NCBI GenBank assembly: GCA_949840465.1
Contig: CATKXE010000004.1
Span: forward strand, 1-64,000
Direction: 5' to 3'
Length of the DNA stretch: 64,000 bases
Source: an uncultured Lachnospiraceae bacterium
GTDB lineage: Bacteria > Bacillota > Clostridia > Lachnospirales > Lachnospiraceae
A program made the translations under genes and the position numbers. Shown in pieces: positions 27,160 to 36,913 of the stretch. The first letter of the stretch is position 1; the number at the start of each line of letters is the position of its first letter. A model generated the notes under the pieces. That model made no database searches. It saw nothing but the letters and a program-made list of their open reading frames with translations, and was not told where the DNA came from.

Positions 27160-27960
27160 ATGAACATTTTAGACACTTTTTCATTGAAAGGCAAGATAGC
27201 CCTTGTCACAGGAGGGGCTTACGGAATCGGGTTTGCAATCGCGGAAGCCTATGCCAAGGCAGGAGCCAAAATCGCATTCAACTGCCGTGGGCAGGAGCAC
27301 CTTGACAAGGCGCTTGCAGATTACAGTGCAAAGGGCATTGAAGCAAAAGGGTATCTCTGTGACGTGACCGATGAAGGCCAGGTACAGAAGATGGTGACGG
27401 ACATCAAAAAGGATCTCGGTGTAATTGATATTCTTGTAAATAACGCAGGAATCATCAAACGGATTCCCATGACCGAGATGAGCGCAGCGGAATTTCGGCA
27501 GGTCGTAGATATTGACCTGAACGCACCGTTTATTATGTCTAAAGCCGTACTGCCGGATATGATTGAAAAAGGGCACGGAAAAATCATTAACATCTGCTCC
27601 ATGATGAGTGAACTGGGACGTGAAACCGTGTCCGCTTATGCGGCGGCAAAGGGCGGGCTCAAGATGCTGACCAAAAATATCTGCTCCGAGTATGGGGAAT
27701 ACAACATCCAGTGCAATGGCATCGGCCCCGGATATATTGCCACACCACAGACAGCGCCCTTGCGTGAGATGCAGGCAGACGGAAGCAGGCATCCCTTTGA
27801 CCGGTTCATCATCTCCAAGACGCCCGCTGCCCGGTGGGGCAATCCGGAAGACCTGATGGGACCTGCGGTATTCCTTGCATCAGATGCATCCGATTTTGTA
27901 AACGGACAGATTTTGTATGTGGACGGCGGAATCCTAGCTTATATCGGAAAGCAGCCGTAA
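27160..27960 (+). CDS. SDR family oxidoreductase (gluconate 5-dehydrogenase / KduD-like)
   Basis: 266 aa; SLKGKIALVTGGAYGIGFAIAEAYAKAGA, SAYAAAKGGLKMLTKN. Confidence 0.9.
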   Translation: MNILDTFSLKGKIALVTGGAYGIGFAIAEAYAKAGAKIAFNCRGQEHLDKALADYSAKGIEAKGYLCDVTDEGQVQKMVTDIKKDLGVIDILVNNAGIIKRIPMTEMSAAEFRQVVDIDLNAPFIMSKAVLPDMIEKGHGKIINICSMMSELGRETVSAYAAAKGGLKMLTKNICSEYGEYNIQCNGIGPGYIATPQTAPLREMQADGSRHPFDRFIISKTPAARWGNPEDLMGPAVFLASDASDFVNGQILYVDGGILAYIGKQP

Positions 27961-27998
27961 AGGCGGCAAAGCCTTTCAACACCAGTATTTTATAAGGA

Positions 27999-28024
27999 GC
28001 TGCCGCAAAATGATTTGCGGCAGC
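27999..28024. terminator. Convergent hairpin
   Basis: GCTGCCGCAAA-ATGA-TTTGCGGCAGC, 11-bp perfect stem. Confidence 0.65.
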
Positions 28025-28026
28025 CC

Positions 28027-28905
28027 CTACTGTTCAAACATGGCATATTTCTTCGGCGGGATTCCCACAGCCTTTGTAAATGATTTTAAAAAATTACTGT
28101 AATCCTGAAACCCGCACATAGCATACGTGTCTGTGACAGAATACCCTTCTGCAAGCAGTTCCTTGGCCCGCGAGATCCGTTTTGCGGTGATATACCGGTT
28201 GATCGTAGTCCCGGTCTCATCCTTAAAAATCTTACACAGATAGGAACTGCTCAGATAAAAATGGGATGCCAGCCTCTGAATTGTCAATTCTTCTGTCAGA
28301 TTCTGATTCACGTAGGACAAAAGCGCATCAATCTGCCCGTGGTACGCCCCAGTTGTTTTTTCTTCCCCGGCGGCATCCCCTGTCTCTTCTTCTTCACAGC
28401 GCAACAGAAAAATCCTGTTCAGGCAAGCCATCAATTCCAAAAACGCAGCCTGATCCAGAATGTCCTGCCCAAATTCTTTTCTCTCTGACAGTTTATGCAT
28501 ATAATACAGAAAACGCTTCTGCTCCTCAGAAGACAAGCTCAGTTTATGCCCAAATGCTGCGTCCCTGTATGTAAAACAGTGGTTTAAATCCGTCTTCTCC
28601 GTAGAAAGCCGCTTCAGATAATCTGGATAGATGGACAGCACGATCCGCTCGTGCTTTACATCGTCAATCTGCGACAGATAATGGCTTTCATATTGATTAA
28701 TAAAAAAAATATCCCCCGGCTTAAAATCATAGAACCGGTTATCGATCAAAAACTGCTTCCCGCCTGAGATAGAATAATAGATCTCATAACAGTCATGAAT
28801 ATGGATGCTCATGGTTTTTTCATCATTGTACAAATGTGCCGCCGCAAAGGTCCTGGAATCCAGACAGGATTGGATTGCTGCCCTGCAGGAATTATGGATA
28901 AGCAT
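28027..28905 (-). CDS. AraC family transcriptional regulator
   Basis: 292 aa; AKRISRAKELLAEGYSVTDTYAMCGFQDYSNFLKSFTKAVGIPPKKY. Confidence 0.92.
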   Translation of the reverse strand: MLIHNSCRAAIQSCLDSRTFAAAHLYNDEKTMSIHIHDCYEIYYSISGGKQFLIDNRFYDFKPGDIFFINQYESHYLSQIDDVKHERIVLSIYPDYLKRLSTEKTDLNHCFTYRDAAFGHKLSLSSEEQKRFLYYMHKLSERKEFGQDILDQAAFLELMACLNRIFLLRCEEEETGDAAGEEKTTGAYHGQIDALLSYVNQNLTEELTIQRLASHFYLSSSYLCKIFKDETGTTINRYITAKRISRAKELLAEGYSVTDTYAMCGFQDYSNFLKSFTKAVGIPPKKYAMFEQ

Positions 28906-29680
28906 GATATACCTCCGCTTGTATCTGATCCGCTTCCTCCTGAGTGATCACCTGATGCCTGACCATGCTTTGAAGCACCTGCCTCACACGCTGGTTTGCC
29001 AGTTCAAGATTAACGTCCGGTGAATAAACCGACGGGGCATTAGGTACCCCCGCCAGCATAGCCGCTTCATAATCCGTCAGCTCGGACGGAAATTTTCCGA
29101 AATATCCTGTAGCCGCGTCAAAGACCCCCTCATAACCACTGCCAAAGCAATTCGTATTGACATATAATTCAAATATTTCTTCCTTACTATATTTTTCTTC
29201 TATATCAAATGCCGCAAAAACCTCCGCTGCTTTGCGCTCAATTTTTTTATCTTCTGTAAAAAGCAGGTTTTTTGCAAGCTGCTGCGTGATTGTACTGCCG
29301 CCTTCCATGAAAGCCCTTTCCCGGATATCCGTCCATGCGGCGCGCATGATCGCGATCGGATCAATTCCGGGATGCTTCATGAACCGATGATCCTCCACGG
29401 ATATAACGGCGTCTATATAGAATTGGGGCATCTCGGAATAGCCCGTAAAATCCGACCTTCCACGGACGGCATCCACCCGTTCCTCAACAGTCGCCTGCGA
29501 GAGTGCATCCTGATACATCCGGTATCCCTTTACTCCAAAAAAGGCGCCGACTGCCGCCACCATGCCCAGTACAAGCAGGAACATGAAAAATATAAAATTG
29601 CGAACAGGATGTCTTCTCCTCACTCTCTTCACTGTCCAGTCAGCTCCTCTCTGTTCTTTTGTTTCATCAGATCGTCTCAT
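28892..29680 (-). CDS. Monofunctional peptidoglycan glycosyltransferase (GT51)
   Basis: 262 aa; N-terminal TM; AVISVEDHRFMKHPGIDPIAIMRA, EGGSTITQQLAKNLLF. Confidence 0.92.
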   Translation of the reverse strand: MRRSDETKEQRGADWTVKRVRRRHPVRNFIFFMFLLVLGMVAAVGAFFGVKGYRMYQDALSQATVEERVDAVRGRSDFTGYSEMPQFYIDAVISVEDHRFMKHPGIDPIAIMRAAWTDIRERAFMEGGSTITQQLAKNLLFTEDKKIERKAAEVFAAFDIEEKYSKEEIFELYVNTNCFGSGYEGVFDAATGYFGKFPSELTDYEAAMLAGVPNAPSVYSPDVNLELANQRVRQVLQSMVRHQVITQEEADQIQAEVYHAYP

Positions 29681-30335
29681 CCCTCAGCGCGTCCATCATG
29701 TTTTCTTTCCTGATCTTACTTACAGCATACATCATTGTGACGAATATTACAAGGAATACGCTCAAAGTACTGATTTCGACACTGGCCCAGGGCAAACGGA
29801 ACCCTGCCTCGTCCACAGTCACGACGTTCACACTCAGGGCTGAAAGAACCAACGACAGGAGAATCCTGATCCATAAGCGCCCTTATGCCGTAAAACGCGC
29901 ACTCAAAGCACATCATATTATTCGTCAGCCCCACCGAATGCAGCATGGCAATCCCCCAATCGATATCCCATCCCAGGGGCATGCAAAATAATGACCGGTT
30001 TTTCCGGGTCTCCTTTAATCTTTTCCCGCAGGCGCTTGATAGATACATTCAGCGTATTGTTGGTGACAAATTCTCCTGCAGCGTCCCACACTTCATGCAG
30101 CAGCCTGTCCCTCGTGGTAATTGCCTTCTGGTTGCTGATAAACATCAATAGCAGCCTGTATTCCAGTACGGAAAGAAAAATCTCCCTGTCGGTTCGCGGC
30201 GTATTCCACCGCGAACCCTTCCGAACAAAGCAGCCGTGTCAGGTTTCTGGCGGTCGCCAGAGCATCTTCCACTAAAATATCGTTTTCATCATTCTTCTCC
30301 TGAACTGTTACCTGCTTTTTTCTGCTTTCTCCCAC
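29667..30335 (-). pseudogene. Decayed response regulator fused by deletion to the C-terminus of an FtsX-like ABC permease
   Basis: RR pieces (NDILVEDALATARNLTRLLCSEGFAVEYAAN; TTRDRLLHEVWDAAGEFVTNNTLNVSIKRLREKIKGDPEKPVIILHAPGMGYRLG), then another frame AMLHSVGLTNNMMCFECAFYGIRAL, then a third LSALSVNVVTVDEAGFRLPWASVEISTLSVFLVIFVTMMYAVSKIRKENMMDALRDETI. Confidence 0.75.
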
Positions 30336-32242
30336 TTCACTTCCGCCTGTTTTCCAAAATGTGCCAGCCCAATATAATACACGGTCCCAGTCATTTCGGC
30401 GTCATATTTTTTTTCCTTAATCTGATCAACAGCTTCCTGTGCCAGCTCCGCCAGATTCTGCGATTCATCCCTGGTATACTTAAATTCCAGAATCATATGA
30501 GGATATTTTGGACTCTTTGCGCGAATAAGGATATCGCTCCTCCCCAAACCGCTTTCCCTGTTGCTTTTCACATCATAGTACTGATACATAAAAGCGCACA
30601 TCCCCAGCATCATCATATGATAGCTGTTTTCATTCTTCAGGTCATGGTACGAAGGAAGTTTCAGCAAAATCCGTTTATACTGTTCCGTGAATCTTTCCAT
30701 CGTCTCCATCCGCAGGCATCTCAGCATCTCGGATATATGCCCTTCCTCCAATTTCAGACAGAAGGCTGTGAGTTCCCGAAACGCTTCCCTTACTTCGTAA
30801 TTTGGTATTCGGAGTTTATAGATTCCTTTTTCTACTTTTTCCCGGATGGTCACCATACCGGCATTGAGCAAAAGCCCCCAGAGGGAGGCATCATCCTGCT
30901 CCTCATAATAAGATACCAGCAGTTCCACCTCCGTATCCGTTGTTCCCTTTTCAATCAATTCATTATAATTCTGCGCAAATGACTCTCCGCGCTGTGAGAA
31001 CGCATCTTTTATGATGCTGTTCTCACTGGTATTCACCCAATAGGGCTCCAGTTTTTTTCTCGCCGCATAGCAGGAAACAGACCAGGGGTTATAGACTTCT
31101 GTCTCCCCAAATCGATAGCCGTCATACATCGTCCTGACTTCGTCCGTAAGTTCTACTCCGCAATATTCCAGAAGGGACTCCGTTTCTTCTTCTGTAAAAC
31201 CAAAACATTCTGAATACTCCGGATCTTTCACCGTGCATACAATGAGGTTGTTGAGGTCGGAAAAGATATTTTCTTTTGCAACCCGTTGAATCCCCGTCAA
31301 CACCGCTCTTTCCAGCGCCGGATTCCCCTTCAGGGAGGCGCTTAACATTTCTGCCAGAATATCCCGCACCTCTGCGTAATACCCCTTGGCGTTCGCAGAA
31401 ATAAAGGGGGTGTCGTACTCATCCAGAAGAAGATATACTTTTTTTCCGTAATAGGATTCCAGAATCCGGCAAAGAGAGGTAATGGAATTTACAAAATATC
31501 CTTCTGCCTCTTTCCTGTCCTTTACAGGCCACAGGCTGTTATAAATATGGTTAAACTCATCCCTCTGTGCATCCGGCAAGGTTCCGTCATTTATGATCCC
31601 GTAGTATCTCTTGTACTCTTCTCGTATTGTGGAACCCAGCTGATCCAGCATCCTCTCTGCGCGTTCTCCTTTCACATTAAGAAATGAAAGGAAGATCACC
31701 GGATGTCCGTTCATCTCCTGCATCACATAGCTGCTGCTGATCTTCGTACCCGCGAACACATCTCCAGAGTCCTTCGTACAGTCCAAAAATTCTGCCAGCA
31801 TGGACATATTCAATGTCTTTCCAAAGCGCCTCGGCCTGGTAATCAATGTCACTTCATACCATGATTCGAGAAATTCTTCTATCATAAGGGTCTTGTCCAC
31901 ATAATATGCTTTTCTTTCACGCAGTTTACGGAAATCCTGCGTTCCGATCGCCAATCTCCTGACCGTTCCTCCGTGAGATATTTTTAAATCGGCTTTATAC
32001 GGCGCCGTCTCTTCGCAAATCAAACCAGGAACCCCTGCTCGCGCCCTTCCGAATAATTCGTCCAGAGAACAGTCCAGTATCTCACTGATACGTTCTAACC
32101 CCTCCAGATCAGGAGACCGGTTCCCCGTCTCATAATTCGTATAAGAAGAGCGCGAAATCTCCAGCTTTTCAGCCATCTGCGCCTGCGTATACCCTTTTTG
32201 CTTGCGAAACATTGTCAAGTATTTATGAAATTTTGTTTTCAT
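30308..32242 (-). CDS. HTH (XRE) fused to AAA-ATPase-like / PD-(D/E)XK nuclease-like protein (DUF1703 type)
   Basis: QKGYTQAQMAEKLEISRSSYTNYETGNRSPDLEGLERI; AIGTQDFRKLRERKAYYVDKTLMIEEFLESWYEVTLITRPRRFGKTLNMSML; C-terminal MILEFKYTRDESQNLAELAQEAVDQI. Start at 32242 behind GGAAGAGG. Confidence 0.88.
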   Translation of the reverse strand: MKTKFHKYLTMFRKQKGYTQAQMAEKLEISRSSYTNYETGNRSPDLEGLERISEILDCSLDELFGRARAGVPGLICEETAPYKADLKISHGGTVRRLAIGTQDFRKLRERKAYYVDKTLMIEEFLESWYEVTLITRPRRFGKTLNMSMLAEFLDCTKDSGDVFAGTKISSSYVMQEMNGHPVIFLSFLNVKGERAERMLDQLGSTIREEYKRYYGIINDGTLPDAQRDEFNHIYNSLWPVKDRKEAEGYFVNSITSLCRILESYYGKKVYLLLDEYDTPFISANAKGYYAEVRDILAEMLSASLKGNPALERAVLTGIQRVAKENIFSDLNNLIVCTVKDPEYSECFGFTEEETESLLEYCGVELTDEVRTMYDGYRFGETEVYNPWSVSCYAARKKLEPYWVNTSENSIIKDAFSQRGESFAQNYNELIEKGTTDTEVELLVSYYEEQDDASLWGLLLNAGMVTIREKVEKGIYKLRIPNYEVREAFRELTAFCLKLEEGHISEMLRCLRMETMERFTEQYKRILLKLPSYHDLKNENSYHMMMLGMCAFMYQYYDVKSNRESGLGRSDILIRAKSPKYPHMILEFKYTRDESQNLAELAQEAVDQIKEKKYDAEMTGTVYYIGLAHFGKQAEVKWEKAEKSR

Positions 32243-32538
32243 TTCCGCACCTCTTCCTTTCTTTTTATATATTATAACGGATAAAGTTTCAAAAAGCAAC
32301 CACATGTTCTGTTTCTTTTCGAAACTTTTTTATAATAATTCCCTTATACAACGTCAAAGCCCTCGCAGCAAGCTGACGAGGCAGCATTTTCTTGGCATCC
32401 GCCTGTTCTCTGTGTATAATACAGGAAAGAGCACCGGACACCCGGTGTCTGGTCAGAAAAAATCCGGCATTTCTCACTTTATGTCGTGGTTTTTTTTGCA
32501 GCATGCCGCTATGCTCAAAGTGAAAGGAGGACATCACA

Positions 32539-33045
32539 ATGGACCAGAAAAAGATTGGGGCATTTATGAAGAACCTGCGCAAAGAAAAGGGAGTCACGCA
32601 GGAAACTCTTGCCGAAACCCTCGGAGTCACCGGCAGAACCATCTCGCGGTGGGAGACCGGCTCCAATATGCCTGATCTGGATATCCTGATCCAGATTGCA
32701 GACTATTATAATGTAGAAATCAAAGAAATCCTCGACGGAGAAAGGAAAAGTGAGACTATGAACAAAGAAATGGAAGAAACCGTATTGAAGGTAGCAGATT
32801 ACAGCAACGAAGAGAAAATGAGGCTTTTTAAAAAATTACACGTTTTTTCGTGGATCGGTACAGCGGCATTCATTCTATTTTTGTTATTGGAAGGCATGGG
32901 GCTGGCAGACAGCGGATATACAGAAGCCATTGCTGACTTTTGCGCCGGATTGGCTTTCGGTATCATGCTGATCGCGGTCATCTATACAAGCAGATATGTT
33001 TCCAGATTTCAGGCGTTTAAAAGACGGCTGCTAAAACGGCAATAA
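32539..33045 (+). CDS. XRE family transcriptional regulator with C-terminal TM segments
   Basis: 168 aa; MKNLRKEKGVTQETLAETLGVTGRTISRWETGSNMPDLDILIQIADYYNVEIKEIL; two hydrophobic segments. Confidence 0.9.
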   Translation: MDQKKIGAFMKNLRKEKGVTQETLAETLGVTGRTISRWETGSNMPDLDILIQIADYYNVEIKEILDGERKSETMNKEMEETVLKVADYSNEEKMRLFKKLHVFSWIGTAAFILFLLLEGMGLADSGYTEAIADFCAGLAFGIMLIAVIYTSRYVSRFQAFKRRLLKRQ

Positions 33046-33071
33046 CTCTTTGATAAGACTGATTTATGATA

Positions 33072-33130
33072 CCCAAAGGGCATCCCATTATACCTGCTTC
33101 GCAGCTCTGGTATTACGGGATGCCCTTTTT
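33072..33130 (+). repeat. Long hairpin with family 1-like ends; possible terminator
   Basis: CCCAAAGGGCATCCCATTATACC-TGCTTCGCAGCTCT-GGTATTACGGGATGCCCTTTTT. Confidence 0.75.
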
Positions 33131-33266
33131 CTCTACTTTGATGGGGCGAGAAAATCTTTTCGGATTCTCTTTCAGAACACTTCTAAGCCGCTCTCTCCGC
33201 ACGCTCCTTTTCAGCCGGCTCTGCTTTCCCAACCAGATATTCCTGGCTTTCATGGAACCCTATTAT

Positions 33267-34295
33267 TTAATCCGCTATTTTGACCATCACTTTTCCTTCC
33301 CTGCGGTACTCCGGTTTTATAAATACGTCTGCGATATCATCCAGCGGGACGATTTTTGTAATCAGGCTTTTCAGTTCAATGGCGCCGGATTCCAACACGC
33401 GAATCGCACGTTCAAAGGTATAGGGATTGATAAAGGAGGATGTGATCGTCAGCTCTTTTTTGAATACAACATCCGGTTTCAGAGGATAGGCTTCCTCCGG
33501 CGCAGCCAGGCCGAAATACATAACGGTCGCTCCCCTGCCCGCAAACCTGACCGCATCTGCCTGTGTACGGATATTGCCTACACACTCAATGACAACATCC
33601 ACATTTTCACAATAACCTGCCAGAACGGCTTCTACATCCTCTTTAATCGGGTCAATGGTTTTTGTAGCGCCAAGTTTCAGGGCAAGCTCCCGCTTCTCTT
33701 CCACCGGCTCGGACAGGATCACTCTCGATGCCCCCGCATTTTTCGCAAGCTGCATCATAATCATCCCGATAGGGCCTCCGCCCATGACAAGAACCGTACA
33801 TCCCGCCTTAATATTGCACAGGTCGATCCCATGGAGACAACAGGAGATTGGCTCCGCCATTGCCGCCTCCATGAAACTCAGACTATCAGAAAATTTATAC
33901 ACCTGTTTTTCACGCATGATTACATACTCCGCAAACCCGCCGTCAACCGTTGTTCCCACCCCAACGTTATTCGTACAGAAATGCTGCATTGCATTTTTAC
34001 AGAAATAGCACTCGCCGCACATGTCGTTGGGATCGCCGCTTACCCTGTCGCCCTCTTTTACCGCCGTCACTGCCGAACCCACTTTTGCCACGACCCCGGA
34101 AAACTCATGCCCGGGAATCAGCGGCGGATTGACCTCAAAAGAACCGCCGTCCCCGTTAAAGATGTGCATATCCGTGCCGCACACTCCACAATATTTTACC
34201 TGTATCATTACTTCATTCTCTTTTAACTCCCTTACAGGCACTTCCTCTACCCTCAGGTCACGGACTCCGTGATATACTGCTGCTTTCATACCCAT
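33267..34295 (-). CDS. Zinc-dependent medium-chain alcohol/polyol dehydrogenase
   Basis: 342 aa; KYCGVCGTDMHIFNGDGGSFEVNPPLIPGHEFSGVV, GDPNDMCGECYFCKNAMQHFC, VMGGGPIGMIMMQLAK. Confidence 0.92.
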   Translation of the reverse strand: MGMKAAVYHGVRDLRVEEVPVRELKENEVMIQVKYCGVCGTDMHIFNGDGGSFEVNPPLIPGHEFSGVVAKVGSAVTAVKEGDRVSGDPNDMCGECYFCKNAMQHFCTNNVGVGTTVDGGFAEYVIMREKQVYKFSDSLSFMEAAMAEPISCCLHGIDLCNIKAGCTVLVMGGGPIGMIMMQLAKNAGASRVILSEPVEEKRELALKLGATKTIDPIKEDVEAVLAGYCENVDVVIECVGNIRTQADAVRFAGRGATVMYFGLAAPEEAYPLKPDVVFKKELTITSSFINPYTFERAIRVLESGAIELKSLITKIVPLDDIADVFIKPEYRREGKVMVKIAD

Positions 34296-34316
34296 GTCTC
34301 CTTATTTTTAGAAATA

Positions 34317-34389
34317 GCCGCCATGAAATAATCTTGATTTGGCGCTTACCTTCATCCTGCACGCAAATGCAAAATTATTTCATGGCAGC
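34317..34389 (-). repeat. Inverted repeat inside the sugar ABC operon (between permease and dehydrogenase genes)
   Basis: GCCGCCATGAAATAAT (34317-34332) versus ATTATTTCATGGCAGC (34374-34389), 13-bp perfect core, 41-nt loop. Confidence 0.8.
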
Positions 34390-34436
34390 TCCTGTCCTGC
34401 ATGGCAAATTAACTGCCTGCACTTGATTCCTTACAC

Positions 34437-35387
34437 TTAATTCGCCTGCTTTTTCTTCTGCAAACAGTCAAATCCAACGGCGAGGACAAGTACGATTCCC
34501 AGGACAATATCCTGAATCCAGGTGTTCAGGTTCATAAGCACCATACCATTCTGCAGAGCGCCGATGATAAAGGTTCCGGCTACCACTCCTGATATTTTTC
34601 CATAACCTCCGGATACAGACACACCGCCCAGAACCACGCAGGTAATCACCTTAAACTCATATCCAAGCCCTGCGTTTCCCATGCCGGAATTGGTACGGGA
34701 CAGAAGGACAAGCCCTGCCAGGCCTGCAAAAAATCCTGACAATGCAAAAACCAGATATTTTACTCTTCCCGTGCGGATGCCGGAAAGCCTTGCGGCCTCA
34801 ATATTTCCTCCTACCGCATAGAAATAGCGTCCAAAATATGTTTTGTTCAGAATAAACGCACCCAGTGCAAAACAGAGGATCATAATGATGACAGGCACTG
34901 GTATCGGGCCCACCTTGCCCTGCCCGAATACCTTAAAGACTTCCGTAAATCCATTGATCGGCTGCCCGTCACAGATAATCAGCGCAATTCCTGAAAACGC
35001 AGTCTGCGTTGCAAATGTGGCGATCAATGCCGGAATGCCGATCGTAGATACCATAAACCCATTCAGCAGGCCGATTGCCGTAGATGCCGCCAGTGTAATA
35101 ATAATCGCCACACCCATTGGCACTCCCATATTGACCATCAGATAGGAGCACAGGACATTCACAAATGTAATTATGGAACCGGTTGCAAGATCGATATCGC
35201 CCAACAGGATTACAAATGTCATACCTACAGAGGCGATGCCCCACACAGCTACCTGGCGCAGCATGATCAGCAGGTTGGACGGATTGATAAATCTTGGATT
35301 TGCAACTGTAAATGCCAGAACAAGTACAATAAACACAACCCAGATTGCCTGGCTTTTTATAATATTTGTCACTTTCTTTTCTTTCAT
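34437..35387 (-). CDS. Ribose/sugar ABC transporter permease (RbsC-like)
   Basis: 316 aa; LLGDIDLATGSIITFVNVL; GGVSVSGGYGKISGVVAGTFIIGALQNGMVLM. Confidence 0.92.
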   Translation of the reverse strand: MKEKKVTNIIKSQAIWVVFIVLVLAFTVANPRFINPSNLLIMLRQVAVWGIASVGMTFVILLGDIDLATGSIITFVNVLCSYLMVNMGVPMGVAIIITLAASTAIGLLNGFMVSTIGIPALIATFATQTAFSGIALIICDGQPINGFTEVFKVFGQGKVGPIPVPVIIMILCFALGAFILNKTYFGRYFYAVGGNIEAARLSGIRTGRVKYLVFALSGFFAGLAGLVLLSRTNSGMGNAGLGYEFKVITCVVLGGVSVSGGYGKISGVVAGTFIIGALQNGMVLMNLNTWIQDIVLGIVLVLAVGFDCLQKKKQAN

Positions 35388-36898
35388 TGGATTTCCTCCT
35401 CTTTTGCCGCTGCGGATGCATACGTCATAATCGATTCCTGGGTGAACTCTTCTTTTGACAGTTCGCCTGTCACCTCGCCTTCCGCCAGTACAATGATCCT
35501 GTCAGACATGCCCATCAATTCTTCCATCTCGGAAGAAATCATAATGATTGACTTTCCTTCTTTTTCTACCAGATCATTCATCAGTTTATAAATCTCATAT
35601 TTCGCGCCTACGTCGATTCCCCTGGTAGGCTCGTCAAAGATGATCAGCTCGGATTTTGCTGCCATCCATCTTCCCAGGATGACCTTCTGCTGATTACCGC
35701 CGCTTAAGTTCTTAATAAGCTGGTGCAGATTCGGAGTTTTGATCGCCATGCTGTCCCGGTATTTTTCAGCGGTACTCATCTCCAGCTTTTCGTCAACCAC
35801 ACTGAGATGAGAATCCCTTTCGTAGATCGGCATATTGATATTGTTCTTGATTGAGATTCCCAGCATAGCGCCATGGCGCTTTCTGTCCTCCGGCACAAGC
35901 GCGATCCCAAGGTCGATCGCCTCTCTGGGACTCTTAGGTTCAATATCCCGGCCCTTATAGACCATCTGGCCGGACTTCTTCGGCACAGCTCCAAAAATCA
36001 TTTCTACCAGTTCCGTCCGCCCGGCGCCGACCAGTCCGCCCAGCCCGAGGATTTCACCCTTATGGAGCTTGAGGCTGATGTTCTTGTCGCCGTTTCCGGT
36101 CAGGTTTTTTAATTCCAGTATCACTTCATTCTCATCTATACAGTTCCCGCGCGGAGGATATGTCTCTGTCAGTTCACGTCCCACCATCAACTGGATCAGT
36201 TCTTCCACCTGGCTGTCCTTTGTGATCAGTGTCTTTACATATTCGCCGTCCCGGATTACAACGATCCGGTCGGAAAGGCGGTAGATTTCCTCCAGCCTGT
36301 GGGAAATATAGATGATGGAGACTCCCTGGCTTCTCAATAGCTCCACGACCTCAAACATGCTCTCTACCTCTGCACTGGTCAACGGTGCGGAAGGTTCGTC
36401 CATGATCAGGATTCTGGCATTTTGCTGGATTGCCTTGGCGATCTCCACCATCTGCTGGTATCCGACCGTCAGGTCTTTCATCAATGCTTTCGGGTTTATC
36501 CTGATATGCAACTGTTCAAAAGCCCTTGCCGCCTCGGCCTCCATTGCCTTTTTATCGACGATGATCCCTTTTCTGATCGGATGGCCGAGAAACAGATTCT
36601 CTGCTGCCGACAGTTCCTTTACATTATTAAATTCCTGATAAATAATCGCAATCCCATTTTCGGATGCAAGCTGGGGGGTCATGCTGGAAAATTCCTTTCC
36701 ATTCACAATAATCTTTCCGGAGGTCGGAATGACTGCTCCTGAACAGCACTTGATCAGGGTGGACTTTCCCGCGCCGTTTTCTCCGATCAGGGCAAGAATC
36801 TCCCCTGCCTTTAGTTCCAGCGTAACATCCTTCAACGCAACAACACCTGGATATTCTTTCCTGATATGCTGTAATTGCAATACATAATTTTCGCTCAT
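35384..36898 (-). CDS. Sugar ABC transporter ATPase (RbsA-like, two ABC domains)
   Basis: 504 aa; GENGAGKSTLIKCCSG; LSGGNQQKVILGRWMAAKSELIIFDEPTRGIDVGAKYEIYKL. Confidence 0.95.
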   Translation of the reverse strand: MSENYVLQLQHIRKEYPGVVALKDVTLELKAGEILALIGENGAGKSTLIKCCSGAVIPTSGKIIVNGKEFSSMTPQLASENGIAIIYQEFNNVKELSAAENLFLGHPIRKGIIVDKKAMEAEAARAFEQLHIRINPKALMKDLTVGYQQMVEIAKAIQQNARILIMDEPSAPLTSAEVESMFEVVELLRSQGVSIIYISHRLEEIYRLSDRIVVIRDGEYVKTLITKDSQVEELIQLMVGRELTETYPPRGNCIDENEVILELKNLTGNGDKNISLKLHKGEILGLGGLVGAGRTELVEMIFGAVPKKSGQMVYKGRDIEPKSPREAIDLGIALVPEDRKRHGAMLGISIKNNINMPIYERDSHLSVVDEKLEMSTAEKYRDSMAIKTPNLHQLIKNLSGGNQQKVILGRWMAAKSELIIFDEPTRGIDVGAKYEIYKLMNDLVEKEGKSIIMISSEMEELMGMSDRIIVLAEGEVTGELSKEEFTQESIMTYASAAAKEEEIQ

Positions 36899-36913
36899 AT
36901 TTTTCTCCTGTGA

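Noticed and set aside
33066-34226. 386-aa plus-strand ORF
   Set aside because: Antisense to a clear zinc alcohol dehydrogenase; no recognisable family or RBS. Same reasoning for 39627-40397 (+), 9290-10045 (+), 26439-27071 (-), 55551-56306 (+) and 27181-27792 (-).
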